The position numbers and the translations under genes are program-made. Shown one piece after another: positions 1-6,921 of a stretch of 12,999 nucleotides of DNA. A model generated the notes under the pieces. That model did not search any database. It was not told the origin of the DNA and saw nothing but the letters and a program-made list of their open reading frames with translations. The first letter of the stretch is position 1. Every line of letters starts with the position of its first letter. The stretch covers positions 1 through 12,999 of the forward strand of contig CAKZPJ010000422.1 of the NCBI GenBank assembly GCA_937138955.1. The letters are read 5' to 3'. Origin of the DNA: an uncultured Flammeovirgaceae bacterium. GTDB lineage: Bacteria > Bacteroidota > Bacteroidia > Cytophagales > Cyclobacteriaceae.

Positions 1-705
1 GGGTTAGCCTTAGCCAAAGGCAAGTACATCGTTGATTTTGCTACCGATGATATTATGCTGCCACAGCGCATTGAGCAGCAGGTAGCTTATTTCGAGAGTT
101 TATCAAATGACTACGGAGTTATATTTACTGAAGCCGAATACATAGACGAAAAAGGAAAACATCTCTGGTACCACTATCGGGATCGCTTGAAGCATATTCG
201 TCCCATTCCGGTAGGTGACGTATACGCCGATGTGCTGGCTCGCTACTTTATTTCGCCACCAACCATGATGGTTAGAAAACGGGTACTGGATGAGTTGGGT
301 GGCTACGATGAACAACTTGCTTACGAAGATTTTGACTTCTGGGTACGCTCCGCTCGAAACTGGAAATACGCTTATCTAAATGAGTGTACTACTCAAGTAC
401 GTAAGCATAAAGACTCTATGTCGGCTCAACAGTACCAACCCAAAGATCCGCAGTTGCACTCTACCTATTTAGTTTGTCAGAAGGCCTTCGAGCTGAACCG
501 AAATGACAAAGAGGAAAAAGCATTAGCTACCCGACTTAAATATGAATTGCGGAGAGCTTTTCGGTCAGGAAACTTTCGGGAAGTACGTTCATTTTACAAA
601 TTACTCCGAAAAACAAAGGCAAAGACTCTACCATATAGTATTCTCTACTGGCTTGCAATATTAGGACAACTTACGGTCACTATCTTCCGAAAAGCTTCCG
701 TTTAG
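1..705 (+). CDS. Family 2 glycosyltransferase, C-terminal part (5' end outside window)
   Basis: The reading frame is open from base 1, so the gene begins upstream and 234 residues are visible. The first visible residues (GLALAKGKYIV...ATDDI) match the end of the GT-A nucleotide-sugar fold, where the Asp pair (D16, D17 of the visible part) would hold the metal and the sugar nucleotide. Further on, SPPTMMVRKRVLDELGGYDE followed by YEDFDFW (E109-D110) is the usual acceptor-side segment of GT2 enzymes, with the acidic pair near the catalytic base position. The C-terminal 100 residues are basic and amphipathic, with a weakly hydrophobic end but no clear membrane helix. It would transfer a sugar to a growing surface polysaccharide at the cytoplasmic side of the membrane; donor and acceptor cannot be told. 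The next gene, a sulfotransferase-like protein, fits a capsule or exopolysaccharide locus continuing to the left. Family assignment is firm, specificity unknown. Confidence 0.88.
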   Translation, partial: GLALAKGKYIVDFATDDIMLPQRIEQQVAYFESLSNDYGVIFTEAEYIDEKGKHLWYHYRDRLKHIRPIPVGDVYADVLARYFISPPTMMVRKRVLDELGGYDEQLAYEDFDFWVRSARNWKYAYLNECTTQVRKHKDSMSAQQYQPKDPQLHSTYLVCQKAFELNRNDKEEKALATRLKYELRRAFRSGNFREVRSFYKLLRKTKAKTLPYSILYWLAILGQLTVTIFRKASV

Positions 706-835
706 AGTAAATTTTTCGTAGTAATTGCCAATGGATTTAAATTTTGACTCTATGAATTTGTTTAAAATACTTAGGTAGAACATTGTAGTATATGTGCAAA
801 AAGAAGGTGAAATTATAGCCAATATTCTTCTCTTT

Positions 836-1606
836 ATGCAAAGAATAAGATACAATTTTGTCATCATTACTCCTGGCAGGTGTGGTTCAGAGCATCTTTC
901 CGAAACACTAAATTATTTTGGAGATATTACGATGGACGGCGAAATTTTCAATAGAAATAACTATAGTTCTGATAGCTTTAACCACCATCTACGAAAGGAT
1001 ACGATTCGCTCGCTAATCGGATTTTTCTTTAACCGAGAAAAATTATCGCGCTACTGGATGAACATACCATTACATTTTGCTATTCAAAGATTTTTGAGTA
1101 ATGATTCTTTTAGCAAGTCTTCAATAGTAGGTTTCAAGTTATCGCTGGATCAGCTTCATGCGTATCCGTATATTTTATATATTCTTTCGAAGAAAAAATG
1201 TAGGATCATCTACTTGTATCGCGAAGACAAACTCTCACAAGTTCTATCTCTTATTAAAGCAAGAAATACAGGAGAGTACCATTACAGGGAAGAACGCAAT
1301 GCGCGTAAAACATATAACTTTAATGTTAAGCAAGTAGGTAAGCAGTATCAGCAACTTATCCAATGGGAAAGTAGCCTGATGCATCAGCTAGCTAATGAAG
1401 ATTCATATACGTTGAGTTATGAGTCCTTATTTAGTGCGTACCCAACTCACATTAATGCCATTCGTAGTTTTCTAAACCTCTCTGAATCAGAGTCTTTTCA
1501 GTATTCTAGTTTAATAAAAGGTAATTCGGCCAGATTGGAAGAATGGGTTTCAAATATTGAGGAGATCAAGAAAGAATTAGCTTCTACCTATGGTATACAA
1601 AATTAA
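836..1606 (+). CDS. Sulfotransferase-like protein (PAPS-dependent, carbohydrate type)
   Basis: A 256-residue protein, assuming the ATG at 836. The frame also allows a GTG at 794, which would add 14 residues; I prefer 836 because the core strand (YNFVIITPGRCGS) then follows immediately, as is usual in this fold. Neither start has a Shine-Dalgarno. TPGRCGS (residues 12-18) resembles the 5'-phosphosulfate binding loop of PAPS sulfotransferases. RIIYLYREDKLSQVLS (123-138) resembles the 3'-phosphate binding segment, with an Arg (129) and a Ser (138) at the expected spacing; IVGFKLSLDQL (97-107) fits the central strand. The likely role is sulfation of a sugar on a surface polysaccharide, supported by the upstream glycosyltransferase. 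The gene is visibly richer in A and T than the genes around it, which suggests recent acquisition. It could instead be a kinase-like P-loop protein of the same superfamily; the acceptor is unknown. Confidence 0.7.
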   Translation: MQRIRYNFVIITPGRCGSEHLSETLNYFGDITMDGEIFNRNNYSSDSFNHHLRKDTIRSLIGFFFNREKLSRYWMNIPLHFAIQRFLSNDSFSKSSIVGFKLSLDQLHAYPYILYILSKKKCRIIYLYREDKLSQVLSLIKARNTGEYHYREERNARKTYNFNVKQVGKQYQQLIQWESSLMHQLANEDSYTLSYESLFSAYPTHINAIRSFLNLSESESFQYSSLIKGNSARLEEWVSNIEEIKKELASTYGIQN

Positions 1607-1662
1607 ATGTATGCTTTCTCTTTTTGCTTTAAGAACCTGCTGATAAAATATTTTTACACCGA

Positions 1663-2250
1663 TCATCTCCCCTCCTCTTCCACTTTGTTTGCCGAGGCTA
1701 TGTTATCCTCCCCATAATCTTGACCTCCAACTAGTTTCTCCTCTTCCGCTTTAGTAAATTTCAAATCACGAATAATTCGGCGAGGGGTAGGACGAAATAG
1801 CGAAAACACCACTAGTACAATGGCGTAAACTCCAGCAAATAGCTGTTCTCCGGTTAGGTACATTCCTAGTGCTGCGAAGGCATTGCTTACCATGTAGTAT
1901 CCGTATAATTCGCGGCTTTTGTGGTAAAAAAATGCTAGCTTTTGCTGAAACGGCCAATCTAAATCTACTGTTTGTAGTGCCTGCTGATAATTGCGGTAGC
2001 CCAGAAATATAACTAACGCTGCACCAACTATTAAGACAATATGTAGCCAAGAGAGATAGACCGTGGATTGCAATCCACCGGCACCCTCGTGTTGCAAGTA
2101 AGCGTAGCAAAAGCCTACTAGCGGGCCAGCAATTAGTAGATAGTACGTGATATTCAGCCTATGGAAATATTCGTAAGCACTTTGTAAATACTTTTTACTA
2201 AGATCTAACATACCGATTGGCAACAATTTGTGACCAAAGTACAAATTCAT
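1663..2250 (-). CDS. Hypothetical membrane protein with four helices
   Basis: I do not recognise a characterised family. The 195 residues hold four hydrophobic segments at about 36-53, 66-85, 117-133 and 137-152. After the last helix comes RPTPRRIIRDLKF (153-165), a basic stretch expected to stay in the cytoplasm, then an acidic tail (EEEK, EEEGR). I have a faint memory of similar small Bacteroidota membrane proteins with an RPT/SxxRIxRDL motif after the last helix, but no function is attached to it. The start is uncertain: Met14 (first base 2211) is a second possibility, since the first 13 residues add no recognisable element. It is convergent with the sulfotransferase gene (56-nt gap) and divergent from the lipoprotein gene (82-nt gap), so it is probably a single-gene transcript. 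Confidence 0.75.
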   Translation of the reverse strand: MNLYFGHKLLPIGMLDLSKKYLQSAYEYFHRLNITYYLLIAGPLVGFCYAYLQHEGAGGLQSTVYLSWLHIVLIVGAALVIFLGYRNYQQALQTVDLDWPFQQKLAFFYHKSRELYGYYMVSNAFAALGMYLTGEQLFAGVYAIVLVVFSLFRPTPRRIIRDLKFTKAEEEKLVGGQDYGEDNIASANKVEEEGR

Positions 2251-2332
2251 TTCGCAAATGGCTTATATTCGTAGCTATCATTGCATTTATTCATAAAATT
2301 GTTATCATAAAAAATTAAACTAGTATTTTCTT

Positions 2333-2971
2333 ATGCGCTATCGGCATGGGTTGTTCGGATTAGGATGTATTATAATAAGTTGGTTAGTCGGATGTAGCAC
2401 AACTATTACCGGGCGAGGCGAGCAGGTATCAGTTGAGCAATTCGATTCGCTCCGGACTACGTATTATCATTTGAATGATAGTTTGAATGATGTCTGGATC
2501 GCCGTAAAAGAAAGCGACGAGCAAAAACTGTTGTACTTAGATCAGCTTTTGGCTGAATTAAGCAAAGAAAAATTAATTGGGTCAGATACTCTAGCCCTGA
2601 TGGAACAATTGGTAAGCGAACTTCGCGCCATCCGGTTTGATTCAGTCACCATCGCAAATACGCAGCGTATTCATCAGTACGATAGCCTCACCGGATTGGT
2701 AAGCGACTCACTTCTGTCACTCACCGACCAGGTGGTTGAAGAAAGCGATAATTCCCGCTTACTATATCTCACCGATAAAATCGTTAGTGAGAACAGCGGA
2801 GTGATACTTTATAGATTACGCTACGATAACATAAGCCGGAGCTTCAATCGGTTTATTGAGGAACATAAAGGAATGATGTCTTCCCTGGACAGTACGGGTC
2901 GTCCAGTATTTAAACGGCCTATGTTTAAGTTAGTGAGTGACCCACCCGCTAATCAGGAGCCTAAAAAGTAA
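2333..2971 (+). CDS. Coiled-coil lipoprotein, possibly LemA-like
   Basis: A 212-residue secreted lipoprotein. The N-terminus has basic residues, a hydrophobic stretch (7-19) and the lipobox LVGC with the acylated Cys at position 21, so it should be anchored to a membrane on the periplasmic side. The rest is predicted mainly helical, rich in Leu, Asp and Ser, with repeated DSL triplets (38, 49, 118, 125). Two related segments share the pattern ESDxxxLLYL (60-69 and 137-146), suggesting an internal duplication of a helical hairpin. The segment LNDSLNDVWIAVKESDEQ and the later YDNISRSFNRFIEEHKG are reminiscent of LemA proteins, but the match is by eye and weak. Its TAA stop shares one base with the ATG of engB, so the two are probably translationally coupled. 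Function unknown. Confidence 0.8.
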   Translation: MRYRHGLFGLGCIIISWLVGCSTTITGRGEQVSVEQFDSLRTTYYHLNDSLNDVWIAVKESDEQKLLYLDQLLAELSKEKLIGSDTLALMEQLVSELRAIRFDSVTIANTQRIHQYDSLTGLVSDSLLSLTDQVVEESDNSRLLYLTDKIVSENSGVILYRLRYDNISRSFNRFIEEHKGMMSSLDSTGRPVFKRPMFKLVSDPPANQEPKK

Positions 2972-3564
2972 TGAAGATAAAACAATCAGAGTTTGTAAAG
3001 AGCAGTGTTGAACTTGAGCAGTGCCCTACTGGAACACTACCGGAGTTTGCCTTTATTGGTCGCTCTAACGTAGGAAAGTCCTCTCTAATTAATATGCTCA
3101 CCGAGCGAAAGAAACTGGCTAAGACTTCCAACACTCCCGGAAAAACTCAAACTATTAACCATTTTTTGATTAACCAGCAGTGGTATTTAGTCGATTTACC
3201 TGGTTATGGCTACGCCAAAGTGAGTAAAACCCTACGCAACAATTGGGGGGAAATGATTGAATCTTACCTGCTCAATCGCCAACAGTTAGTCAATCTGTTC
3301 GTATTGATCGATTCTCGCATTCCTCCCCAAAATATTGATCTAGCCTTTATTGACTGGCTCGGGCAGAATGCGATTCCTTTCGCCATTATTTTTACCAAAG
3401 CCGACAAGCAACACGAAAAGAAAACTAAAAAATCTATCCGAGCCTTTCGGGAAGCAATGCAGGCAACCTGGGAGGAACTTCCGCCCATACTGATCAGTTC
3501 ATCTGTAACCAAAGCCGGAAGAGAAGAGATTTTGCAGTATTTGGATGAGTTGTTGGTGTTATAG
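2971..3564 (+). CDS. engB: Ribosome biogenesis GTP-binding protein EngB/YihA
   Basis: A 197-residue cytoplasmic P-loop GTPase of the TrmE-Era-EngA-EngB group, of the normal length for the family. All G motifs are visible: G1 GRSNVGKS (30-37), the G2 region TPGKT (55-59), G3 DLPGYGYAKV (75-84; DxPGxGxA is characteristic of EngB), G4 TKAD (142-145) and G5 at SSS (176-178). In studied bacteria the protein assists late assembly of the large ribosomal subunit and is essential in several of them. The ATG overlaps the stop of the lipoprotein gene by one base (TAATG), so it depends on that gene's transcript and perhaps on its translation. No terminator was found downstream, only an 8-bp repeat unit about 25 nt after the stop. 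Confidence 0.96.
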   Translation: MKIKQSEFVKSSVELEQCPTGTLPEFAFIGRSNVGKSSLINMLTERKKLAKTSNTPGKTQTINHFLINQQWYLVDLPGYGYAKVSKTLRNNWGEMIESYLLNRQQLVNLFVLIDSRIPPQNIDLAFIDWLGQNAIPFAIIFTKADKQHEKKTKKSIRAFREAMQATWEELPPILISSSVTKAGREEILQYLDELLVL

Positions 3565-3586
3565 TATCTTAGTATTGTAGTGCTAG

Positions 3587-3600
3587 GTTCAAGTGTTCAA
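3587..3600. repeat. Dispersed copy of the octamer caagtgtt
   Basis: GTTCAAGTGTTCAA, identical to part of the tandem array at the right end of the window. It lies 23 nt after the engB stop, a position similar to that of the array after the last gene. It is about 1.4 units long, so it may be a decayed or unexpanded copy. Confidence 0.6.
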
Positions 3601-3655
3601 AATTACTCGAGGCTCTAAACCCTGAATACGTTAATATCCCAACACTTCGCACCGG

Positions 3656-3666
3656 GCGACAGTCGC
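3656..3666. promoter_or_regulatory. Short inverted repeat GCGAC-A-GTCGC
   Basis: Two perfect 5-nt arms flank a single A. The site ends 16 nt before the -7 box of the DUF5606 gene, thus roughly where the -33 element and RNA polymerase would bind. It could be an operator, but 5-nt arms are short and this could be chance. Confidence 0.3.
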
Positions 3667-3682
3667 TATTATTCATTACTCT

Positions 3683-3690
3683 TATATTTG
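3683..3690 (+). promoter_or_regulatory. Bacteroidota -7 box TATATTTG before the DUF5606 gene
   Basis: TATATTTG fits the TAnnTTTG -7 consensus of the Bacteroidota primary sigma factor exactly. No TTTG is present about 19 nt upstream, so the -33 part is missing or poor. Transcription from here would give a leader of roughly 60 nt before the ATG at 3757. Confidence 0.5.
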
Positions 3691-3756
3691 TCCTGAACTT
3701 TATAACAGAGATGCGGTGTATCCGTTAACTAAACATTACTTACAGAATACTTTATT

Positions 3757-4248
3757 ATGGATTTAAGCGAAGTTGCCGCAATTGCGGGAAAGGGTGGATT
3801 ATTTCACGTACTCAAGCCCTCTCGGTCAGGAATGATTGTGGAAACCCTGGACGAGCAGAAGAAGAAAATGATGGTTAATATGAACCAACGGGTATCAGTA
3901 CTGAAGGAAGTATCTATTTATACTACTGATGCCGAAGGTGCGGTTCCGCTAGAAGATGTATTTCAAAAGATCCACGAAGAATTTGGGGACGACCCCGATG
4001 TAGATACCTCGGATGATGAAGAGTTGAAAGCCTTTCTAAAACACATTGTTCCCGAATACGATGAAAGCCGGGTGTACGTATCGGATATGAAAAAGCTCGT
4101 CAACTGGTACAGCATATTGTTGAAATACGCTCCCGATGCACTAAAGAATATTGATTCTGAGAAGGAAAAAGAAGAAGTATCAGAAGAGCCAGCTTCTGCC
4201 GAAGCTACTTCAGAGAACTCCGAAACAACTACTGAAGATAATGAATGA
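3757..4248 (+). CDS. DUF5606 domain protein
   Basis: A 163-residue soluble protein. Residues 1-48 (starting MDLSEVAAIAGKGGLFHVL, then SGMIVETLD and RVSVLKEVSIYT) form a beta-rich module of the type I know as DUF5606 in Bacteroidota, where the pattern is a small domain beginning with 'isGkpGLfkvl...giivEsLd'. The middle (63-130) is helical and acidic, with YVSDMKKLVNWYSILLKYAP. The last about 30 residues are a low-complexity acidic tail of Glu, Ser, Thr and Ala and are probably disordered. There is no signal peptide or membrane helix, so it should be cytoplasmic. The molecular function of the family is not known to me. It appears to be a single-gene transcript with its own -7 box and ends facing the isocitrate dehydrogenase gene. 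Confidence 0.78.
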   Translation: MDLSEVAAIAGKGGLFHVLKPSRSGMIVETLDEQKKKMMVNMNQRVSVLKEVSIYTTDAEGAVPLEDVFQKIHEEFGDDPDVDTSDDEELKAFLKHIVPEYDESRVYVSDMKKLVNWYSILLKYAPDALKNIDSEKEKEEVSEEPASAEATSENSETTTEDNE

Positions 4249-4254
4249 TGACGG

Positions 4255-4302
4255 ATGAATAATGATTAATCCAATACTCATAACTCGCTAATCATCATTC
4301 AT
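4255..4302. terminator. AT-rich dyad between convergent genes, possible bidirectional terminator
   Basis: ATGAATAATGATTA (4255-4268) and TAATCATCATTCAT (4289-4302) pair at 13 of 14 positions around a 20-nt loop. It sits exactly between the ends of two convergent genes (stops at 4248 and 4312), where a shared terminator would be expected. The stem is AT-rich and has no T-tract, so it is not a classical intrinsic terminator. Related words occur in other gaps of this window, so it may instead be a dispersed repeat. Confidence 0.4.
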
Positions 4303-4309
4303 TATTCAA

Positions 4310-5764
4310 CTACTGTCCTTGCGCTAGCGAGTAGGCGCGCTGGCCATCAATGTTATACAACTGCTCAGTCTTGATAAAGTCGAAGTTGTTCTCGTCTAGG
4401 CGATTGAGTAAGCCGATAATCTGCTGGTGAGAAACGGTTTTGCCTTCTTCCGCCACAAAGCGGCAACGCCAGTGGTCGGTGCAGAACGTTTCGGGTAGCC
4501 CATCAGGATACACTTTTACTCCCCGGTTGGTAATTACGCGTAGCGTGAAATCATCACCACTAATCGCCGCTAGCCCATCGCCAATTACCTTCGGATCACG
4601 ATTGCTTTCGTTCCAGTCAATAAACACATCTACCCCTACCAAATCTTTTTGCCGGTTTGGGTTCGGGGGAGTACTGTAGTGCAGCTTCTTTCCTTGCACC
4701 GCGTGGTATTCAGCCGGCTGAAGGCGTTTCGGATTTTTGCCTAAGTTCTTAATTATTTCTTCCGCAAAAGCTTGGGTACCTACCAGCGATTTGCTCAAGC
4801 CAATACGGTAAATATCGGCCGTATGCACTCCCGATTCCAAGGTGTAAAGCCAAGCATTATTGATGCGGGTTGCCACCTCCGGCTGCCCAATATGTACCAG
4901 CATCATAATAGCGGCATTAATCAGCCCCGATGGATTAGCCACATCTTTTCCAGCAATAGTCGGGGCTGATCCGTGGATAGCTTCAAACATCGCGCAGCTT
5001 TCCCCAATATTGGCCGAACCACCCAGACCTACTGAGCCAGCAATCTGAGCAGCAATGTCCGAGATAATATCTCCGTATAAATTCAAGGTAACTACCACAT
5101 CCAGGGTTTCGGGCTTATCGGCCAGAATAGCCGAACCGATGTCAATAATCATGTGCTCCTTCTCAATATCCGGGTACTCCTCACCGATCTCATCAAATAT
5201 TCGATGGAACAGGCCATCGGTCAGTTTCATGATATTATCTTTGGTAAAGCAGGTTACCTTTTCCCGATTGTAGGCTTTGGCGTACTCAAAGGCGTAACGA
5301 ATGATCTTTTCGCATCCCGGGCGGCTTACTAGTTTCAAGCACTGCACTACTTCTTCGGTCTGCTGGTGCTCAATACCCGCGTATAAATCCTCCTCATTTT
5401 CCCGAACAATCACCATATCAATCGTATCGTGACGAGTGGCTACAAACGGACTGTACGATCGGCAGGGTCGCACATTAGCGTATAATCCTAGTGTTTTGCG
5501 CGTTGTTACATTTAGCGACTTAAACCCTCCCCCCTGCGGAGTAGTGATAGGCGCTTTCAGAAAAACCTGGGTGCTCCGCAATGAGTCCCAAGAAGAAGAT
5601 TCTATTCCCGAGCTTACTCCCCGATGGTAGACTTTCTCCCCAATTTCAATCACCTCTGGTTCTATAGCGGCTCCCGCAGCTTCTAAAATAGCTAAAGTAG
5701 CTTTCATGATCTCTGGGCCAATACCGTCGCCGTGAGCAACCGTAATCTTTCGTTTTTCTGACAT
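4310..5764 (-). CDS. icd: Isocitrate dehydrogenase, Thermus/Rickettsia type with C-terminal extension
   Basis: This cytoplasmic TCA-cycle enzyme oxidatively decarboxylates isocitrate to 2-oxoglutarate. At 484 residues it is longer than the roughly 416-residue E. coli type and matches the long Thermus/Rickettsia branch (about 480-496). Visible elements are HGDGIGPEIM (11-20), the isocitrate loop SLNVTTR (83-89), R99, RENEEDLYAG (121-130) with R121 and Y128, K175 in FTKDNIMK, and metal ligands D208, D232 and D236 in LYGDIISD. The adenine loop is HGSAPTIAGK (264-273). The extension (about 375-484) includes VGVDVFIDW, ITNRGVKVYP and DHWRCRFV, as in the Thermus enzyme. By my alignment, the E. coli NADP-contacting Lys344 and Tyr345 correspond to Thr269 and Ile270 here, Tyr391 to Ala316, while Arg395 is kept as Arg320. 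The coenzyme is therefore not certain. The gene is single and divergent from the enoyl-CoA hydratase gene. Confidence 0.93.
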   Translation of the reverse strand: MSEKRKITVAHGDGIGPEIMKATLAILEAAGAAIEPEVIEIGEKVYHRGVSSGIESSSWDSLRSTQVFLKAPITTPQGGGFKSLNVTTRKTLGLYANVRPCRSYSPFVATRHDTIDMVIVRENEEDLYAGIEHQQTEEVVQCLKLVSRPGCEKIIRYAFEYAKAYNREKVTCFTKDNIMKLTDGLFHRIFDEIGEEYPDIEKEHMIIDIGSAILADKPETLDVVVTLNLYGDIISDIAAQIAGSVGLGGSANIGESCAMFEAIHGSAPTIAGKDVANPSGLINAAIMMLVHIGQPEVATRINNAWLYTLESGVHTADIYRIGLSKSLVGTQAFAEEIIKNLGKNPKRLQPAEYHAVQGKKLHYSTPPNPNRQKDLVGVDVFIDWNESNRDPKVIGDGLAAISGDDFTLRVITNRGVKVYPDGLPETFCTDHWRCRFVAEEGKTVSHQQIIGLLNRLDENNFDFIKTEQLYNIDGQRAYSLAQGQ

Positions 5765-5932
5765 AATATGTGCTTTATGGATAAGGAATGTAAATATTTA
5801 TATCTAAGTAGTCTTCACCGGACTAGACGTAATTAAAAAAGATTAACGCCGTTACAATCAAGATGTTTGTTCCGAACTATTAGTCTGGTGTAGCTGTGTT
5901 TTAGCCCAAAAAAATTGAACATATTCCATGTT

Positions 5933-5963
5933 TTTGAGAATACTACCCCACCTGTTATATTTG
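5933..5963 (+). promoter_or_regulatory. Bacteroidota primary-sigma promoter of the enoyl-CoA hydratase gene
   Basis: TTTG (5933-5936) and TATATTTG (5956-5963) are separated by exactly 19 nt, matching the Bacteroidota consensus TTTG-N19-TAnnTTTG at every defined position. Transcription would begin a few bases after 5963, giving a leader of about 90 nt before the ATG at 6061. It is the strongest promoter candidate in the window. The rest of the 5765-6060 gap shows no gene, and I found no comparable promoter for the divergent isocitrate dehydrogenase gene. Confidence 0.75.
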
Positions 5964-5988
5964 CACCTCAAAAGTCCGTTAGCTTAAA

Positions 5989-6046
5989 TGGGACTTATTA
6001 TAAACGTCCCAGTCTAGTTTTAGGGTTGAGGACGTACAGTTTACGT
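5989..6046 (+). promoter_or_regulatory. Two small hairpins in the enoyl-CoA hydratase leader
   Basis: TGGGAC (5989-5994) pairs with GTCCCA (6006-6011) over an 11-nt loop. ACGTA (6032-6036) pairs with TACGT (6042-6046) over a 5-nt loop and lies 14 nt before the start codon. Both are inside the predicted transcript leader. No known riboswitch was recognised; they may affect mRNA stability or translation, or have no role. Confidence 0.3.
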
Positions 6047-6060
6047 TTTAATAAGGTAGT

Positions 6061-6846
6061 ATGGCAGATTACAAATATATCAGCACTGTAGTGAAGGATG
6101 GTATCTTGACCCTCACTATCGACCGGGAAGACAAGCTGAATGCATTGAACCAGGCAACATTAGAGGAAATAGGCGAGGCTTTTCAGGAGATCTATGATGA
6201 TAGTGATGTGAAGGCAGTCCTTATTATCGGAGCTGGCGAACGAGCTTTTGTAGCGGGAGCCGACATCAGCGAAGTGTCTGAGCTCAACGAGGTAAACGGT
6301 CGTAAATTTGCCGAGGTAGGGCAAGAAGTATTTGCCTCCATTGAAAAATGTGATAAACCGGTGGTAGCAGCGGTGCATGGCTTCGCCTTAGGCGGTGGCT
6401 GTGAACTAGCGATGGCTTGCCACATTCGCATTGCTTCTAAGAGTGCGGTATTTGGCCAGCCCGAAGTCAACTTAGGATTGATTCCGGGATTCGGCGGAAC
6501 CCAGCGACTGCCGAACTTGGTAGGGCGAGGGCGTGCCTTAGAGATAATGATGACTGGCGATACAATCTCGGCGGAGCGCGCTCACGAAATTGGATTAGTT
6601 AACCAACTGGTAGAAGATAAAGGGACCTTGGTAGAATACTGCGAACGTCTTCTGAGAAAAATTACGGCTAAGGCTCCGTTAGCAATCGGTATGGTGGTAG
6701 AATGTGTAAATGCGGCCTACGATGCCGAAGAGAACGGTTACCAAACCGAGGCCAACAGTTTTGCGGCTTGCTGTAAATCGCGCGATTTTGTAGAAGGAAC
6801 GCAAGCATTCCTGGAAAAACGTGCCCCCCAATTTACCGGCGAATAG
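6061..6846 (+). CDS. Short-chain enoyl-CoA hydratase (crotonase)
   Basis: A 261-residue cytoplasmic crotonase-fold enzyme of normal length. It adds water across the 2-trans double bond of enoyl-CoA esters, as in fatty-acid oxidation, amino-acid breakdown or butyrate-type pathways. AGADIS (65-70) supplies the first oxyanion-hole amide. ALGGGCELAMAC (109-120) supplies the second (G112) and the catalytic Glu115. QPEVNLGLIPGFGGTQRL (133-150) holds the second catalytic Glu135. Both glutamates corresponding to rat Glu144 and Glu164 are present, which favours a true hydratase over isomerase or other crotonase members. The ATG at 6061 is the first residue of the typical N-terminus (strand IL-TLTIDREDKLNAL). 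It has a strong promoter and a 90-nt leader of its own. The chain-length preference cannot be read from the sequence, and a downstream flippase gene 75 nt away is probably unrelated in function. Confidence 0.93.
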   Translation: MADYKYISTVVKDGILTLTIDREDKLNALNQATLEEIGEAFQEIYDDSDVKAVLIIGAGERAFVAGADISEVSELNEVNGRKFAEVGQEVFASIEKCDKPVVAAVHGFALGGGCELAMACHIRIASKSAVFGQPEVNLGLIPGFGGTQRLPNLVGRGRALEIMMTGDTISAERAHEIGLVNQLVEDKGTLVEYCERLLRKITAKAPLAIGMVVECVNAAYDAEENGYQTEANSFAACCKSRDFVEGTQAFLEKRAPQFTGE

Positions 6847-6921
6847 TAAATTGCTGCTTTCCCTTACGTCCTACTCAAAGGGGAATGATCATTGCGACTG
6901 GTTGGCTGAGAACAATACCGT

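Noticed and set aside
1..1606. Mobile element or integron bringing in the sulfotransferase gene
   Set aside because: No transposase, integrase, terminal inverted repeats or target duplications were seen; only base composition hints at transfer.
1766..2110. Minus-strand frame of 114 residues overlapping the hypothetical membrane protein
   Set aside because: It is out of frame within the 195-residue membrane protein, whose regular hydrophobic helices make it the better gene.
4440..5630. Several plus-strand open frames over the isocitrate dehydrogenase gene
   Set aside because: They lie antisense within a strongly conserved gene, show no domain, and their residues (Ser, Pro, Arg rich) look like shadow translation.
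6192..6470. Minus-strand frame of 92 residues within the enoyl-CoA hydratase gene
   Set aside because: It is antisense to the catalytic core of the hydratase, so its length follows from codon use in that gene.
6884..6893. Palindrome AATGATCATT between the hydratase and flippase genes
   Set aside because: Ten bases in an AT-rich gap are expected by chance, and no promoter box is nearby. A weak hairpin next to it lacks a T-tract.
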